Positions 1 through 7,700 of a stretch of DNA of 9,637 nucleotides are shown piece after piece (position 1 is the first letter of the stretch; each line of letters starts with the position of its first letter). Location of the stretch: assembly GCA_025457845.1 (NCBI GenBank), contig JALOTO010000046.1:1-9637 (forward strand). The letters run 5' to 3'. The notes under the pieces are model-generated. The model did not search any database and was not told the origin of the DNA. It saw only the letters and a program-made list of their open reading frames with translations. Source of the DNA: Thermoplasmata archaeon (lineage in GTDB: Archaea > Thermoplasmatota > Thermoplasmata > UBA10834). The position numbers were made by a program, and so were the translations under genes.

Positions 1-1
1 G

Positions 2-304
2 ACCGACGTGGTCTGGAGGGGGTTCCCCGTCATCCCGGGCAGCGGGCTCGAGGTCGCGAGGAGGTTCGAGGAGCACGACGCGAGGAAGCGGCACGAGACT
101 CTCCTGAGGGAGGTCCATTCTCACGAGTACCACGAGGCCAAGGGGTGCAGGTGCGGCGAGATGCTGCGCGGGATCGCGAGGAGCGAGGAATGCCCGCTCT
201 TCGGGAACAGGTGCACCCCCTCGACCCCGGTCGGTCCCTGCATGGTCTCCCGCGAGGGGAGCTGCTACATCGCCCACAGGTACCAGAGCAGGATGAAGGG
301 CTGA
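2..304 (+). CDS. hypD: Hydrogenase maturation factor HypD, C-terminal part (5' end outside window)
   Basis: HypD is a cytoplasmic iron-sulfur scaffold that works with HypC (and HypE/HypF) to build the Fe(CN)2CO group of [NiFe]-hydrogenases. The 100 visible residues match the HypD C-terminus: a WRGF..IPGSGLEV segment at the start, then GCRCGEMLRG, ECPLFGNRCTP and PVGPCMVSREGSC near the end. These hold the cysteine-rich [4Fe-4S]-binding tail of the family. The frame is open to the left edge, so the true start lies upstream; the GTG at 8 is internal to the conserved region and is not a start. It ends with TGA at 302-304, in the usual place just after the last conserved cysteine. It is separated by about 400 bases from the Hdr operon but has the same direction. 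Its presence implies that the organism makes at least one [NiFe]-hydrogenase, which fits the MvhD subunits encoded downstream. The family call is firm; only the partial length limits it. Confidence 0.93.
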   Translation, partial: TDVVWRGFPVIPGSGLEVARRFEEHDARKRHETLLREVHSHEYHEAKGCRCGEMLRGIARSEECPLFGNRCTPSTPVGPCMVSREGSCYIAHRYQSRMKG

Positions 305-431
305 TGCGCCGGGTCATATACCGAGGCACTGACGTTCGGAACGGCCCGAGGGGTCGGCGCTCCCCGCCTGCTGGCCGGCGGTGGGACCGCTGAAGGCCGT
401 TCTTCGGGCCTCGTTTCGAGAGGGGCGTCCG

Positions 432-454
432 TCGACGGTTTCGAGAACCGTCGA
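432..454 (+). terminator. Perfect 9-bp stem-loop, possible hypD terminator or operator
   Basis: Positions 432-440 (tcgacggtt) pair perfectly with 446-454 (aaccgtcga) around a 5-base loop. The sequence after it is AT-rich (ttatacgaattt), so it could mark the end of the hypD transcript. Archaeal termination depends mainly on U-rich tracts, and the run here is interrupted, so an operator-type palindrome bound by a regulator is an equal alternative. The symmetry is seen; the function is inferred. Confidence 0.3.
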
Positions 455-500
455 TTATACGAATTTCGATTTTCGTGCATATTATCTGCAAGAAAAACTA

Positions 501-534
501 AAGCATCCTAGGGAGATGCTTAACGAATATCGTT
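501..534. repeat. Two adjacent inverted repeats in the AT-rich island upstream of the promoter
   Basis: Positions 501-507 (aagcatc) and 515-521 (gatgctt) form a perfect 7-base inverted repeat with a 7-base spacer that contains cctagg-type symmetry. Directly after it, 522-534 (aacga-ata-tcgtt) is a second perfect 5-base inverted repeat. They end about 30 bases before the likely BRE/TATA element at 564-580, a position suited to an activator or to a repressor site. An imperfect relative (acgaatttcgattttcgt) lies at 459-476. No regulator can be named. Confidence 0.35.
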
Positions 535-563
535 TGCACCGCTGCGCTTTTCGAAATTGACGC

Positions 564-580
564 GGCGAAACCTATATTAA
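564..580 (+). promoter_or_regulatory. Likely archaeal BRE/TATA promoter of the Hdr operon
   Basis: The sequence ggcgaaac followed by ctatattaa resembles a purine-rich BRE next to a TATA box and is the best such match before the operon. Transcription would then begin near 600-606, giving a leader of about 110 bases before the GTG start at 713. A long leader together with a strong ribosome binding site would leave room for control at the RNA level, but no known riboswitch fold is recognisable. The element is judged by eye only. Confidence 0.45.
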
Positions 581-701
581 CGGCCTCTCGATTATCGGTC
601 AACCGTCGGAACTGACTAGAAGAGTGGACGCGCTGGACCAACCACTGGCGCGCCCGGTGGGGCACTCGTTCCGGCGCATCCTACGATTTGCCTGAGCACG
701 A

Positions 702-709
702 GGAGGGGG
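702..709 (+). promoter_or_regulatory. Strong Shine-Dalgarno site for hdrA
   Basis: The run ggaggggg ends three bases before the GTG at 713 and matches the anti-Shine-Dalgarno end of 16S rRNA. It decides in favour of GTG at 713 as the start of hdrA. The first ATG codons in the reading frame lie well inside the conserved domain, so they cannot be the start. Confidence 0.7.
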
Positions 710-712
710 AAA

Positions 713-2794
713 GTGACCTCGTCCGATTCGCAACACGAGAACAAGAACAAGGATGGTCCCGCGAAGCCGAGGGTCGGGGTGTTCGTCTGCCACTGCGGCA
801 GCAATATTGCTGGCGTTGTGGACTGCGGCAAGGTCAGGGAGGTCGCCGAGAAGCTCCCTGGCGTCGTCGTGGCGAAGGAGAACAAGTACACCTGCTCCGA
901 CCTCGGCCAGGAGGAGATCGTCAAGGCGATCAAGGAGAACGGCGTGGAGCGCGTCGTCGTCGCATCCTGTTCACCCCGGCTCCACGAGCCGACCTTCAGG
1001 GCATGCATCCAGAGGGCCGGGCTCAATCCCTATCTTCTTCAGATGGTCAACATCCGTGAGCAGTGCTCATGGGTCCACGCACACGAGAAGGAGAAGGCCA
1101 CCGAGAAGGCCAGCGACCTCGTGCGCATGGGCGCTTCGAAGGCCGCCAGGCTCGAGCCTCTGGAGGCCAGGGAGGTCCCCGTCGAGCCGTCGACCCTGGT
1201 GATCGGCGGCGGGGTCGCAGGCATACAGGCCGCCCTGGACCTGGCCAACATGGGCTTCAAGGTCCACCTCGTCGAATCGAAGCCGAGCATAGGCGGAGTC
1301 ATGGCCCAGCTCGACAAGACATTCCCGACGGGGGACTGCGCCATCTGCATACTCGCCCCCAAGATGGTCGAGCTGTCCAGGCATCCCAACATCAACCTGC
1401 TCTCCTACTCCGAGGTCGAGGAGGTCAAGGGGTACATCGGCAACTACGACGTGAAGGTCAGGCGCAAGGCCAGGTACGTCGACGAGGAGAAGTGCGTCGG
1501 CTGCGGCGTCTGCGTCGAGGCATGCCCGGTCAAGGTCAAGAACGAGTTCGACGAGGGGTTCGGACTGAGGAGGGCCATATACGTCCCGTTCCCGCAGGCC
1601 GTCCCTCTCAAGTACACCGTGGACAAGGCGAACTGCCTCCACTTCAAGACCGGCAAGTGCCAGCTCTGCGTGAAGGCGTGCATGAACAACGCGATAGACC
1701 ACAAGATGACGGACCAGGTCATCGACCTCAAGGTCGGGACGATCATAGTGGCGACGGGTTTCGAGACCTATGTCCCGAAGAAGAACGGGGTCTACAAGTA
1801 CTGGGAGTACGAGAACGTGATAACGGCCCTTGAGCTGGAGAGGCTCCTGAACGCATCGGGGCCGACTGGGGGGCACCTCACCAGACCTTCCGACGGTCAG
1901 GTACCCAAGCGCGTGGCGTTCATCCAGTGCGTCGGGTCGAGGAACAAGAAGATCGGGAACAACTACTGCTCGCGCGTCTGCTGCATGTACGCGATGAAGA
2001 ACGCGCAGATCATCAAGGAGCACTATCCAGACACGGACATCGCCGTCTACTACAACGACATCCGCGCATTCGGCAAGGGCTTCGAGGAGCTCTACCACAG
2101 GGTCAGGGAGGAGTACGGCATCGAGTTCATCAGAGGCAGGCCGGCCAAGCTCACCCTGAACAAGACGACGAAGGCGGTCATGATCCGGGCGGAGGAGACC
2201 CTTCTCAACAAGATCACCGAGAGGGAGTTCGACCTCGTGGTGCTCTCCACCGGACTCATACCGTCGGAAGGGACCAAGAGGATCGCCAAGACCCTCAGCC
2301 TGACGGTCAGCCCGGACGGGTTCCTGGCCGAGGCGCACCCCAAGCTCAGGCCCGTGGACACGGCCATGGACGGCATATACCTCGCCGGCTGCTGCCAGGC
2401 ACCCAAGGACATCCCTGACTCCGTCGCGCAGGCCAAGGCCGCCGCGTCGTCGGCGGCTCAGCCCATGGCGACCAAGAAGGTGAGGATCGAGCCGCTCACT
2501 GTCACGATAGACGAGGAGGCCTGCGTCGGCTGCGGCCTCTGCGTGGAGCTCTGCCCCTACGGGGCCCCGGAGCTCGCTCAGGGCGAGAAGGGCGGCATGA
2601 AGGCGCACATCATAGAGGCGCTCTGCCACGGCTGCGGGACATGCGCGGCGTCGTGCCCGCAGAAGGCCATCACCGCCAAGCAGTTCACCGACGACCAGAT
2701 ATCGGCCGAGATCGTCTCCGCGCTCGCGCCGGAGAACGGGGCTCAGGCACACAGAGGACACCACGGCAAGAAGGATGCCGAGGCGGGGGTGTGA
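713..2794 (+). CDS. hdrA: Heterodisulfide reductase subunit A (electron-bifurcating flavoprotein)
   Basis: HdrA is the FAD subunit that splits electron pairs arriving from MvhD between ferredoxin and HdrC/HdrB. At 693 aa it is slightly longer than methanogen HdrA (about 650-660). Order of parts: an N-terminal iron-sulfur domain (about 20-150) with VCHCG (C26, C28), C61, C86 and C118; an FAD fold from GGGVAG at 165; the conserved GDCAIC motif (C209, C212); an inserted ferredoxin with C261/264/267/271 and C308/316/319/323; the unusual cluster site C406, C419, C423, C424, whose spacing equals that of structurally known HdrA; and a C-terminal ferredoxin with C604/607/610/614 and C638/641/644/648. 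All six expected [4Fe-4S] sites are therefore present. The protein is cytoplasmic, with no signal peptide or membrane segment. A short His-rich tail (HRGHH, about 680-684) is odd. The start is GTG at 713. It is the first gene of the operon and is followed after 2 bases by hdrC. Cysteine occupies every site where some methanogens use selenocysteine. Confidence 0.97.
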   Translation: MTSSDSQHENKNKDGPAKPRVGVFVCHCGSNIAGVVDCGKVREVAEKLPGVVVAKENKYTCSDLGQEEIVKAIKENGVERVVVASCSPRLHEPTFRACIQRAGLNPYLLQMVNIREQCSWVHAHEKEKATEKASDLVRMGASKAARLEPLEAREVPVEPSTLVIGGGVAGIQAALDLANMGFKVHLVESKPSIGGVMAQLDKTFPTGDCAICILAPKMVELSRHPNINLLSYSEVEEVKGYIGNYDVKVRRKARYVDEEKCVGCGVCVEACPVKVKNEFDEGFGLRRAIYVPFPQAVPLKYTVDKANCLHFKTGKCQLCVKACMNNAIDHKMTDQVIDLKVGTIIVATGFETYVPKKNGVYKYWEYENVITALELERLLNASGPTGGHLTRPSDGQVPKRVAFIQCVGSRNKKIGNNYCSRVCCMYAMKNAQIIKEHYPDTDIAVYYNDIRAFGKGFEELYHRVREEYGIEFIRGRPAKLTLNKTTKAVMIRAEETLLNKITEREFDLVVLSTGLIPSEGTKRIAKTLSLTVSPDGFLAEAHPKLRPVDTAMDGIYLAGCCQAPKDIPDSVAQAKAAASSAAQPMATKKVRIEPLTVTIDEEACVGCGLCVELCPYGAPELAQGEKGGMKAHIIEALCHGCGTCAASCPQKAITAKQFTDDQISAEIVSALAPENGAQAHRGHHGKKDAEAGV

Positions 2795-2796
2795 GC

Positions 2797-3375
2797 ATGG
2801 GCGAGGCGGAGAAGACATTCCTCAGCGGACTGCACGAGAAGCTGGTCGAGGACAAGGTCATCGACGAGTCTCAGATTGACCGGGACTTCGCCAAGGAGAT
2901 CGTGAAGTACGGCGGGAAGGACGTCATGACCTGCCTGCAGTGCGGGAACTGCACCGGAGTGTGCCCCATCTCCCTGAAGATCGATTACAAGACCAGGAGC
3001 ATAATGAAGTACTGCCAGTTCGGCCTCAGGAAGTACACCCTGGGCACGCGCTGGGTCTGCGCCACGTGCTACAGGTGCTACGAGCACTGCCCCGCGGACA
3101 TCAACCCTGCCGAGGTCATGATCGCCCTGAGGCACATCGCTATACGCGAAGGGGTCGTCCCGCCGTTCGTCAAGGTGGCGGCGACCAACCTCGTGATGTA
3201 CGGCCAGAGCGTCAAGCCCGACGTCGAGATCGAGAAGATCCGAGGCGAGCTGGGCCTCGGCGACGTCCACTCCAAGGACCCCGAGTACAAGTCCGTCCTG
3301 AGGGAGATAAGGATGATCGTCCAGGCGACCAAGTACGACAAGCTCATCGGCATCGACGCGGAGGGGAAGGCATGA
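2797..3375 (+). CDS. hdrC: Heterodisulfide reductase subunit C
   Basis: HdrC is a small ferredoxin-like subunit that carries electrons from the HdrA flavin to the catalytic HdrB. The 192-aa product has the usual family length and two classic [4Fe-4S] motifs, CLQCGNCTGVCP (C46, 49, 52, 56) and CATCYRCYEHCP (C88, 91, 94, 98), followed by the helical C-terminal part typical of HdrC. The ATG at 2797 is preceded by a G-rich ribosome binding site (about 2785-2790) lying inside the end of hdrA. A GTG at 2791 in the same frame is a possible alternative that would add two residues. The frame stays open further upstream, but that stretch overlaps the hdrA ferredoxin domain and reads as Arg/Gly-rich shadow sequence. 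The stop overlaps the hdrB start (ATGA), so the two are probably translated together, as expected for subunits that bind each other. Confidence 0.95.
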   Translation: MGEAEKTFLSGLHEKLVEDKVIDESQIDRDFAKEIVKYGGKDVMTCLQCGNCTGVCPISLKIDYKTRSIMKYCQFGLRKYTLGTRWVCATCYRCYEHCPADINPAEVMIALRHIAIREGVVPPFVKVAATNLVMYGQSVKPDVEIEKIRGELGLGDVHSKDPEYKSVLREIRMIVQATKYDKLIGIDAEGKA

Positions 3376-4289
3376 GCTCGTACGCCTACTTCTTCGGATG
3401 CGTCATCCCGAACAGGTACCCTGGCATCGAGTACGCGGTCAGGTGGATCTGCGGCAAGGAGGGCTTCAACCTCGATGTAAAGGACATCAAGGAGTTCTCG
3501 TGCTGCCCCGTCCCAGGGATATTCTACTCCACCGACAAGGACACATGGCTCGCGCTCGCGGCGCGCAACCTCACCCTCGCCCAGGACGAGAGGAGGGAGA
3601 TAATGACCGTCTGCAACGGCTGTCTGGCATCCCTGCTCAAGGCAACCGAGTACCTCCAGGACCCCAAGGTCATGGGCAAGGTCAACCGGACGCTCTCCCA
3701 GGTCGGCAGGAAGTACACTGGCATACCGAGGAAGGGCGAGGGGACCCGCAGGGTCTTCGAGCCGGTCAAGGTGCGCCACTACGTCGACGTGATGAGCAAG
3801 GACGTCGGCATCGAGGCGATCGCAGCGAAGGTCAACCACCCCCTCAAGAACATCAAGGTCGCCGTGCACTACGGCTGCCACTACCTCAGGCCGACCGAGC
3901 ACCAGACCTTCGACGACCCGAACGACCCCACGCTCATAGACAGGATGGTCGAGGCGTGCGGCGCGACGAGCGTCGACTACGAGGACAAGCTCGACTGCTG
4001 CGGCGCGGGCGGAGGCGTCAGGTCGCACGTGGTCGAGCTCGCCAACTCGCTCACACAGGACAAGTGCACCAACATCGGCGCGGCTGGCGCGGACTGCATT
4101 GTCACCGGTTGCCCGTTCTGCCTCCTCCAGTTCGACAACGCCCAGAAGTCGTTCTCGAAGGACGGGATACCCGTCATGCACATCTCGCAGTTCCAGGCCC
4201 TCGCGATGGGCATAGACACCATCTCGCTCGGCTTCGACACGCACCACGTCTCCGTCCATTCGTTCCTCAGGAAGCTAAGGGGGGTCTAG
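3372..4289 (+). CDS. hdrB: Heterodisulfide reductase subunit B, catalytic CCG-domain subunit
   Basis: HdrB holds the active site that cleaves a disulfide (CoM-S-S-CoB in methanogens) at two non-cubane [4Fe-4S] clusters. The 305-aa protein has both CCG domains intact: C10, C44-C45, C81, C84 in the first half and C169, C209-C210, C247, C250 in the second, with spacings inside the family rule (C-X31-39-CC-X35-36-C-X2-C). This makes it a functional HdrB by sequence, not a degenerate relative. The linker between domains contains a charged stretch (about 112-160) that makes the protein slightly longer than usual. The start ATG overlaps the hdrC stop and has a GAGGGG site at 3361-3366; a much longer upstream frame is only a shadow of hdrC. 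One base separates its stop from mvhD. Whether the substrate is CoM-S-S-CoB or another disulfide cannot be told, because no methanogenesis gene is in view. Confidence 0.95.
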   Translation: MSSYAYFFGCVIPNRYPGIEYAVRWICGKEGFNLDVKDIKEFSCCPVPGIFYSTDKDTWLALAARNLTLAQDERREIMTVCNGCLASLLKATEYLQDPKVMGKVNRTLSQVGRKYTGIPRKGEGTRRVFEPVKVRHYVDVMSKDVGIEAIAAKVNHPLKNIKVAVHYGCHYLRPTEHQTFDDPNDPTLIDRMVEACGATSVDYEDKLDCCGAGGGVRSHVVELANSLTQDKCTNIGAAGADCIVTGCPFCLLQFDNAQKSFSKDGIPVMHISQFQALAMGIDTISLGFDTHHVSVHSFLRKLRGV

Positions 4290-4290
4290 C

Positions 4291-4749
4291 GTGACCCAAG
4301 GGACCGGGGGCATCACCCACGAGGAGGAGCAGGCGCCATCCTACGAGCCGAGGATAGTCGCCTTCTGCTGCAACTGGTGCTCGTACGCGGGGGCGGACCT
4401 GGCCGGCACCACGAGGCTGCAGTACCCGACCAACGTCAGGATCATCAGGGTCATGTGCTCCGGAAGGGTGGACCCGGCGTTCGTGCTCAAGGCCTTCGCG
4501 CTTGGCGCGGACGGAGTCATAGTCGCCGGGTGCCACCCGGCGGACTGCCACTACATCAACGGCAACGAGAAGGCCGCGCTGAGGGGGGACTTCCTACAGC
4601 AGTTCCTCGAGGACGCCGGCATCGAGCCACAGAGGTTCCGCGTGGAGTGGATCGCGGGTTCCGAGGGGTCCAAGTTCGCGTCCGTGGTGAAGCAGATGGT
4701 CTCCGACCTCGAGCGGCTCGGGCCTCTGGCGCAGGAGGGAGGGCAATGA
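4291..4749 (+). CDS. mvhD: MvhD-type [2Fe-2S] electron transfer subunit
   Basis: MvhD links a [NiFe]-hydrogenase (MvhAG) or a formate dehydrogenase to HdrA through a [2Fe-2S] cluster. The 152-aa product has the full set of conserved features: FCCNWCSYAGAD (C26, C27, C30), VMCSGRV (C56) and GADGVIVAGCHPADCHY (C81, C86). It has an extra acidic N-terminus of about 17 residues compared with the MvhD domain of the fused gene at 7784. The start is GTG at 4291, with an aagggggg site at 4277-4284 spaced 6 bases away; hdrB ends one base before. Its stop overlaps the next start (ATGA at 4746). Because it sits between hdrB and the tandem HdrA gene, it could serve either HdrA. The family is clear; the electron donor is unknown because no hydrogenase or dehydrogenase gene is in the window. 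Confidence 0.94.
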   Translation: MTQGTGGITHEEEQAPSYEPRIVAFCCNWCSYAGADLAGTTRLQYPTNVRIIRVMCSGRVDPAFVLKAFALGADGVIVAGCHPADCHYINGNEKAALRGDFLQQFLEDAGIEPQRFRVEWIAGSEGSKFASVVKQMVSDLERLGPLAQEGGQ

Positions 4750-7700
4750 CGGACAGGAGGACCGTGGGCGCGGTCCTGGTCATAGGCGGCGGACCCGCAG
4801 GGATGCAGTCCGCCCTCGACCTGGCGGACTCCGGCTTCAAGGTCTACCTCCTGGAGGCGGGAGCGAGCATAGGCGGGACCATGGCCCAGCTCGACAAGAC
4901 CTTCCCGACCAACGACTGCTCGATGTGCATAATCTCCCCCAAGCTCGTCGCCACCGGGAAGCACGAGAACATCACCATGGTCACCCACGGCGAGGTCAAG
5001 AAGGTCGAGGGGAAGGCCGGGGACTTCAAGGTCACGATCACCAGGCACTCGAGGTACATAGACGAGAAGAAGTGCACGGGCTGCGGCGTGTGCGCGGAGC
5101 ACTGCCCGGTAGAGGGGACCAACGCCTTCGACAGGGACATGGCGCCGAACCGGGCCATATACGTGCCCTTCCCGCAGGCCGTCCCGCTGGTCTACACAAT
5201 AGACAGGGGGCTCTGCATAGGCTGCGGGGTCTGCGAGAAGTTCTGCGAGGCGAAGGCCATCAAGTACGACGAGGCCCCCGACAAGGAGGAGGTACTCGAG
5301 GTCGGGGCCATCATACTCGCGACCGGCTACGACGTCTTCGAGGCGAAGAAGAAGGTCCAGTACGGCCACGGCACCTTCCCGAACGTCCTGACGAACATCG
5401 AGTTCGAGAGGATGCTCAGCGCGTCGGGGCCGACCGAGGGGCACATAATCAGGCCGTCGGACGGCGACATACCGAGGAGGATCGCGTTCATACAGTGCGT
5501 CGGTTCCAGGGATGCGCAGACGCCGAACACCTACTGCTCGTCGTACTGCTGCATGGCGGCGCTCAAGCAGGCGGTCATAGGGCAGGAGCACGTGCCCGGC
5601 CTCAAGACCACCATCTTCTTCATGGACACGCGCGCGTTCGGCAAGGAGTTCGAGGAGTACCTTTCGCGCGCGGAGAACGAGTACGGCGTGCGCGTGTGCA
5701 GGAACAACAGGATACCCAAGGTCGAGGAGGACGCCGAGACCAAGGAGCTGATCCTCAGCTACATCGGCGGGGCGGACATCACCGAGGAGAGGTTCGACAT
5801 GGTGGTCCTCTCCTGCGGCGCGCGCCCGCCCGAGAGCGCGGCGCACCTCGCCAAGGCGCTCGGAATCAAGCTCAACAAGTTCGGGTTCGCCGAGACCGAC
5901 GACCTGACACCGGTCGAGACCTCCGTCCCGGGGATATTCGTCTGCGGGGCGTTCGCCGGGCCCAAGGACATCCCGGACTCCGTCGCCCAGGCCAGCGGGG
6001 CCGCCGGCAAGGCCGACGCCCTCCTGGCCGACGAGCGCGGGAAGCTCGTCTCGAAGAAGGAGTACCCCAAGGAGAAGGACGTCGCCGGTAAGGAGCCGAG
6101 GATAGGCGTGTTCGTCTGCCACTGCGGCATCAACATAGGCTCCGTCGTCGACGTCCCTGCGGTCGTGGAGTACGCCAAGACCCTCCCGAACGTGGTCTTC
6201 GCTGACAGGAACCTGTACACGTGCTCCGGGGACACCCAGACACGCATCCGCGAGGTCATCGAGAAGAACGACCTCAACAGGGTGGTCGTGGCGAGCTGCA
6301 CCCCGAGGACCCACGAGCCGCTCTTCCAGAACACGGTCAAGGAGGCCGGGCTGAACAAGTACCTCTTCGAGATGGCGAACATCAGGGACCAGTGCTCCTG
6401 GGTCCACAGGCTGGAGCCGGAGAAGGCGACAGAGAAGGCCAAGGACCTGGTCCGCATGGCGGTCGCGAAGGCCGCGACCCTCGAGCCCCTCCCGCAGCCC
6501 AAGATACCCGTGACACCTTCCGCGCTGGTCATAGGCGGCGGGCTCGCTGGCATGACCGCCTCACTCACGATAGCCAACGCCGGCTACGAGGTCCACCTCG
6601 TGGAGAGGGAGAAGGAGCTCGGGGGCCACCTGAGGCGGATACACCACACCCTGGCCGGGGTCGACCCGCAGGACACCTTCAAGGACCTCAAGCGCCAGAT
6701 CTCCGAGAACAAGAACATCAGGCTGCACCTCGGGGAGACCGTCAAGGAGGTCAAGGGGTACATAGGCAACTTCGAGACCACCCTGGGCGGAGGCGAGAAG
6801 TTCAAGCACGGCGCCGTCGTGGTGGCGACGGGCGCGGTCGAGTACGAGCCCGAGGAGTACCTCTTCGGGAAGAACCCGAAGGTCATCAGACAGACCGACC
6901 TCCAGGAGCTCCTGGCGAGCAAGGAGTTCAAGGCGAAGTCCGTCGTCATGATACAGTGCGTCGGCTCGAGGAACGACGAGCACCCGAACTGCTCCCGCAT
7001 CTGCTGCTCGACGTCCATGGCGAACGCCCTATGGATCAAGAAGGAGCACCCCGAGACCAGCGTCTTCGTGCTCTACAGGGACATCAGGACCTTCGGTTTC
7101 GCGGAGGAGAACTACAACGAGGCGGCCAGGCTCGGAGTCATCTTCCTGAGGTACGACCCGTCGGCGCCCCCGAGGGTGACCGAGGAGGGCGGGGACCTCG
7201 TCGTCGAGATAGACGAGACATTCATCGAGCAGGGGGTCAGGATCAAGCCCGACCACCTCGTCCTCAACGCCGCCGTGCACCCCAACCCTGACAACAAGGA
7301 GCTCGCGCAGCTTCTCAAGGTCCCGCTCAACAAGGAAGGCTTCTTCCTGGAGGCGCACATGAAGCTCAGGCCGGTGGACTTCGCGACGGACGGCATATTC
7401 CTCTGCGGCCTGGCCCACTCGCCCAGGCTCATAGACGAGAGCGTCTCGCAGGCGCTCGCCGCCGCCGCGAGGGTCAACACCGTCCTCTCCAAGGAGTTCA
7501 TCGAGGCCGAGGGCGTCGTCAGCGTGGTCGACCAGGAGAAGTGCGTCGCTTGCGGCAGGTGCGAGGAGGTCTGCCAGTACGGCGCGCCGAGACTCGAGGA
7601 GGTCGCGCCTGGGATAGTCAAGTCGCGCATCAACGAGGCGCTGTGCAAGGGCTGTGGCTCCTGCGCAGTCGCGTGCTGCACCAGGGCCATAAGCCCGAAA

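Larger units (their letters stand above)
305..712. other. Intergenic region between hypD and the Hdr operon
   Basis: No reading frame here looks like a protein; short frames on either strand are Arg/Pro/Ser-rich shadows. The first part (305-420) is GC-rich with small potential hairpins, for example gcggt-ggg-accgc at 378-390. Positions about 454-535 form an AT-rich island unlike the rest of the window, with several short inverted repeats and repeated cgaat/ttcg-type words. This is followed by a likely promoter at 564-580 and about 110 bases of probable leader up to the GTG at 713. A TATA-like word (tcatatac) at 313-320 is also present but has little else to support it. The region probably holds the end of the hypD transcript and the control region for the operon. 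Confidence 0.6.

Noticed and set aside
313..320. TATA-like word tcatatac just after hypD, as promoter of a small RNA
   Set aside because: It stands alone with no clear RNA structure or conserved family downstream, so an RNA gene cannot be supported.
30..491. Minus-strand frame of 153 aa across hypD and the intergenic region
   Set aside because: Arg/Ser/Pro-rich shadow opposite a clear hypD; no motif.
2641..2796. Upstream extension of hdrC
   Set aside because: Overlaps the hdrA C-terminal ferredoxin coding region and is shadow-like; hdrC has its usual length from ATG 2797.
1067..2818. Long minus-strand frame (583 aa) opposite hdrA
   Set aside because: It is rich in Leu, Asp, Val, Arg and Gly with no motif, and it mirrors the codon bias of hdrA. 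The + strand frame has all HdrA cysteine motifs.
4377..4745. N-terminal extension of the tandem HdrA frame upstream of ATG 4746
   Set aside because: The extension overlaps mvhD out of frame and is Arg/Gly-rich. The strong GGAGGG site and ATGA overlap support 4746.
4551..6407. Long minus-strand frame (618 aa) opposite the tandem HdrA gene
   Set aside because: Low-complexity shadow caused by GC-rich third positions; no recognisable domain or ribosome binding site.
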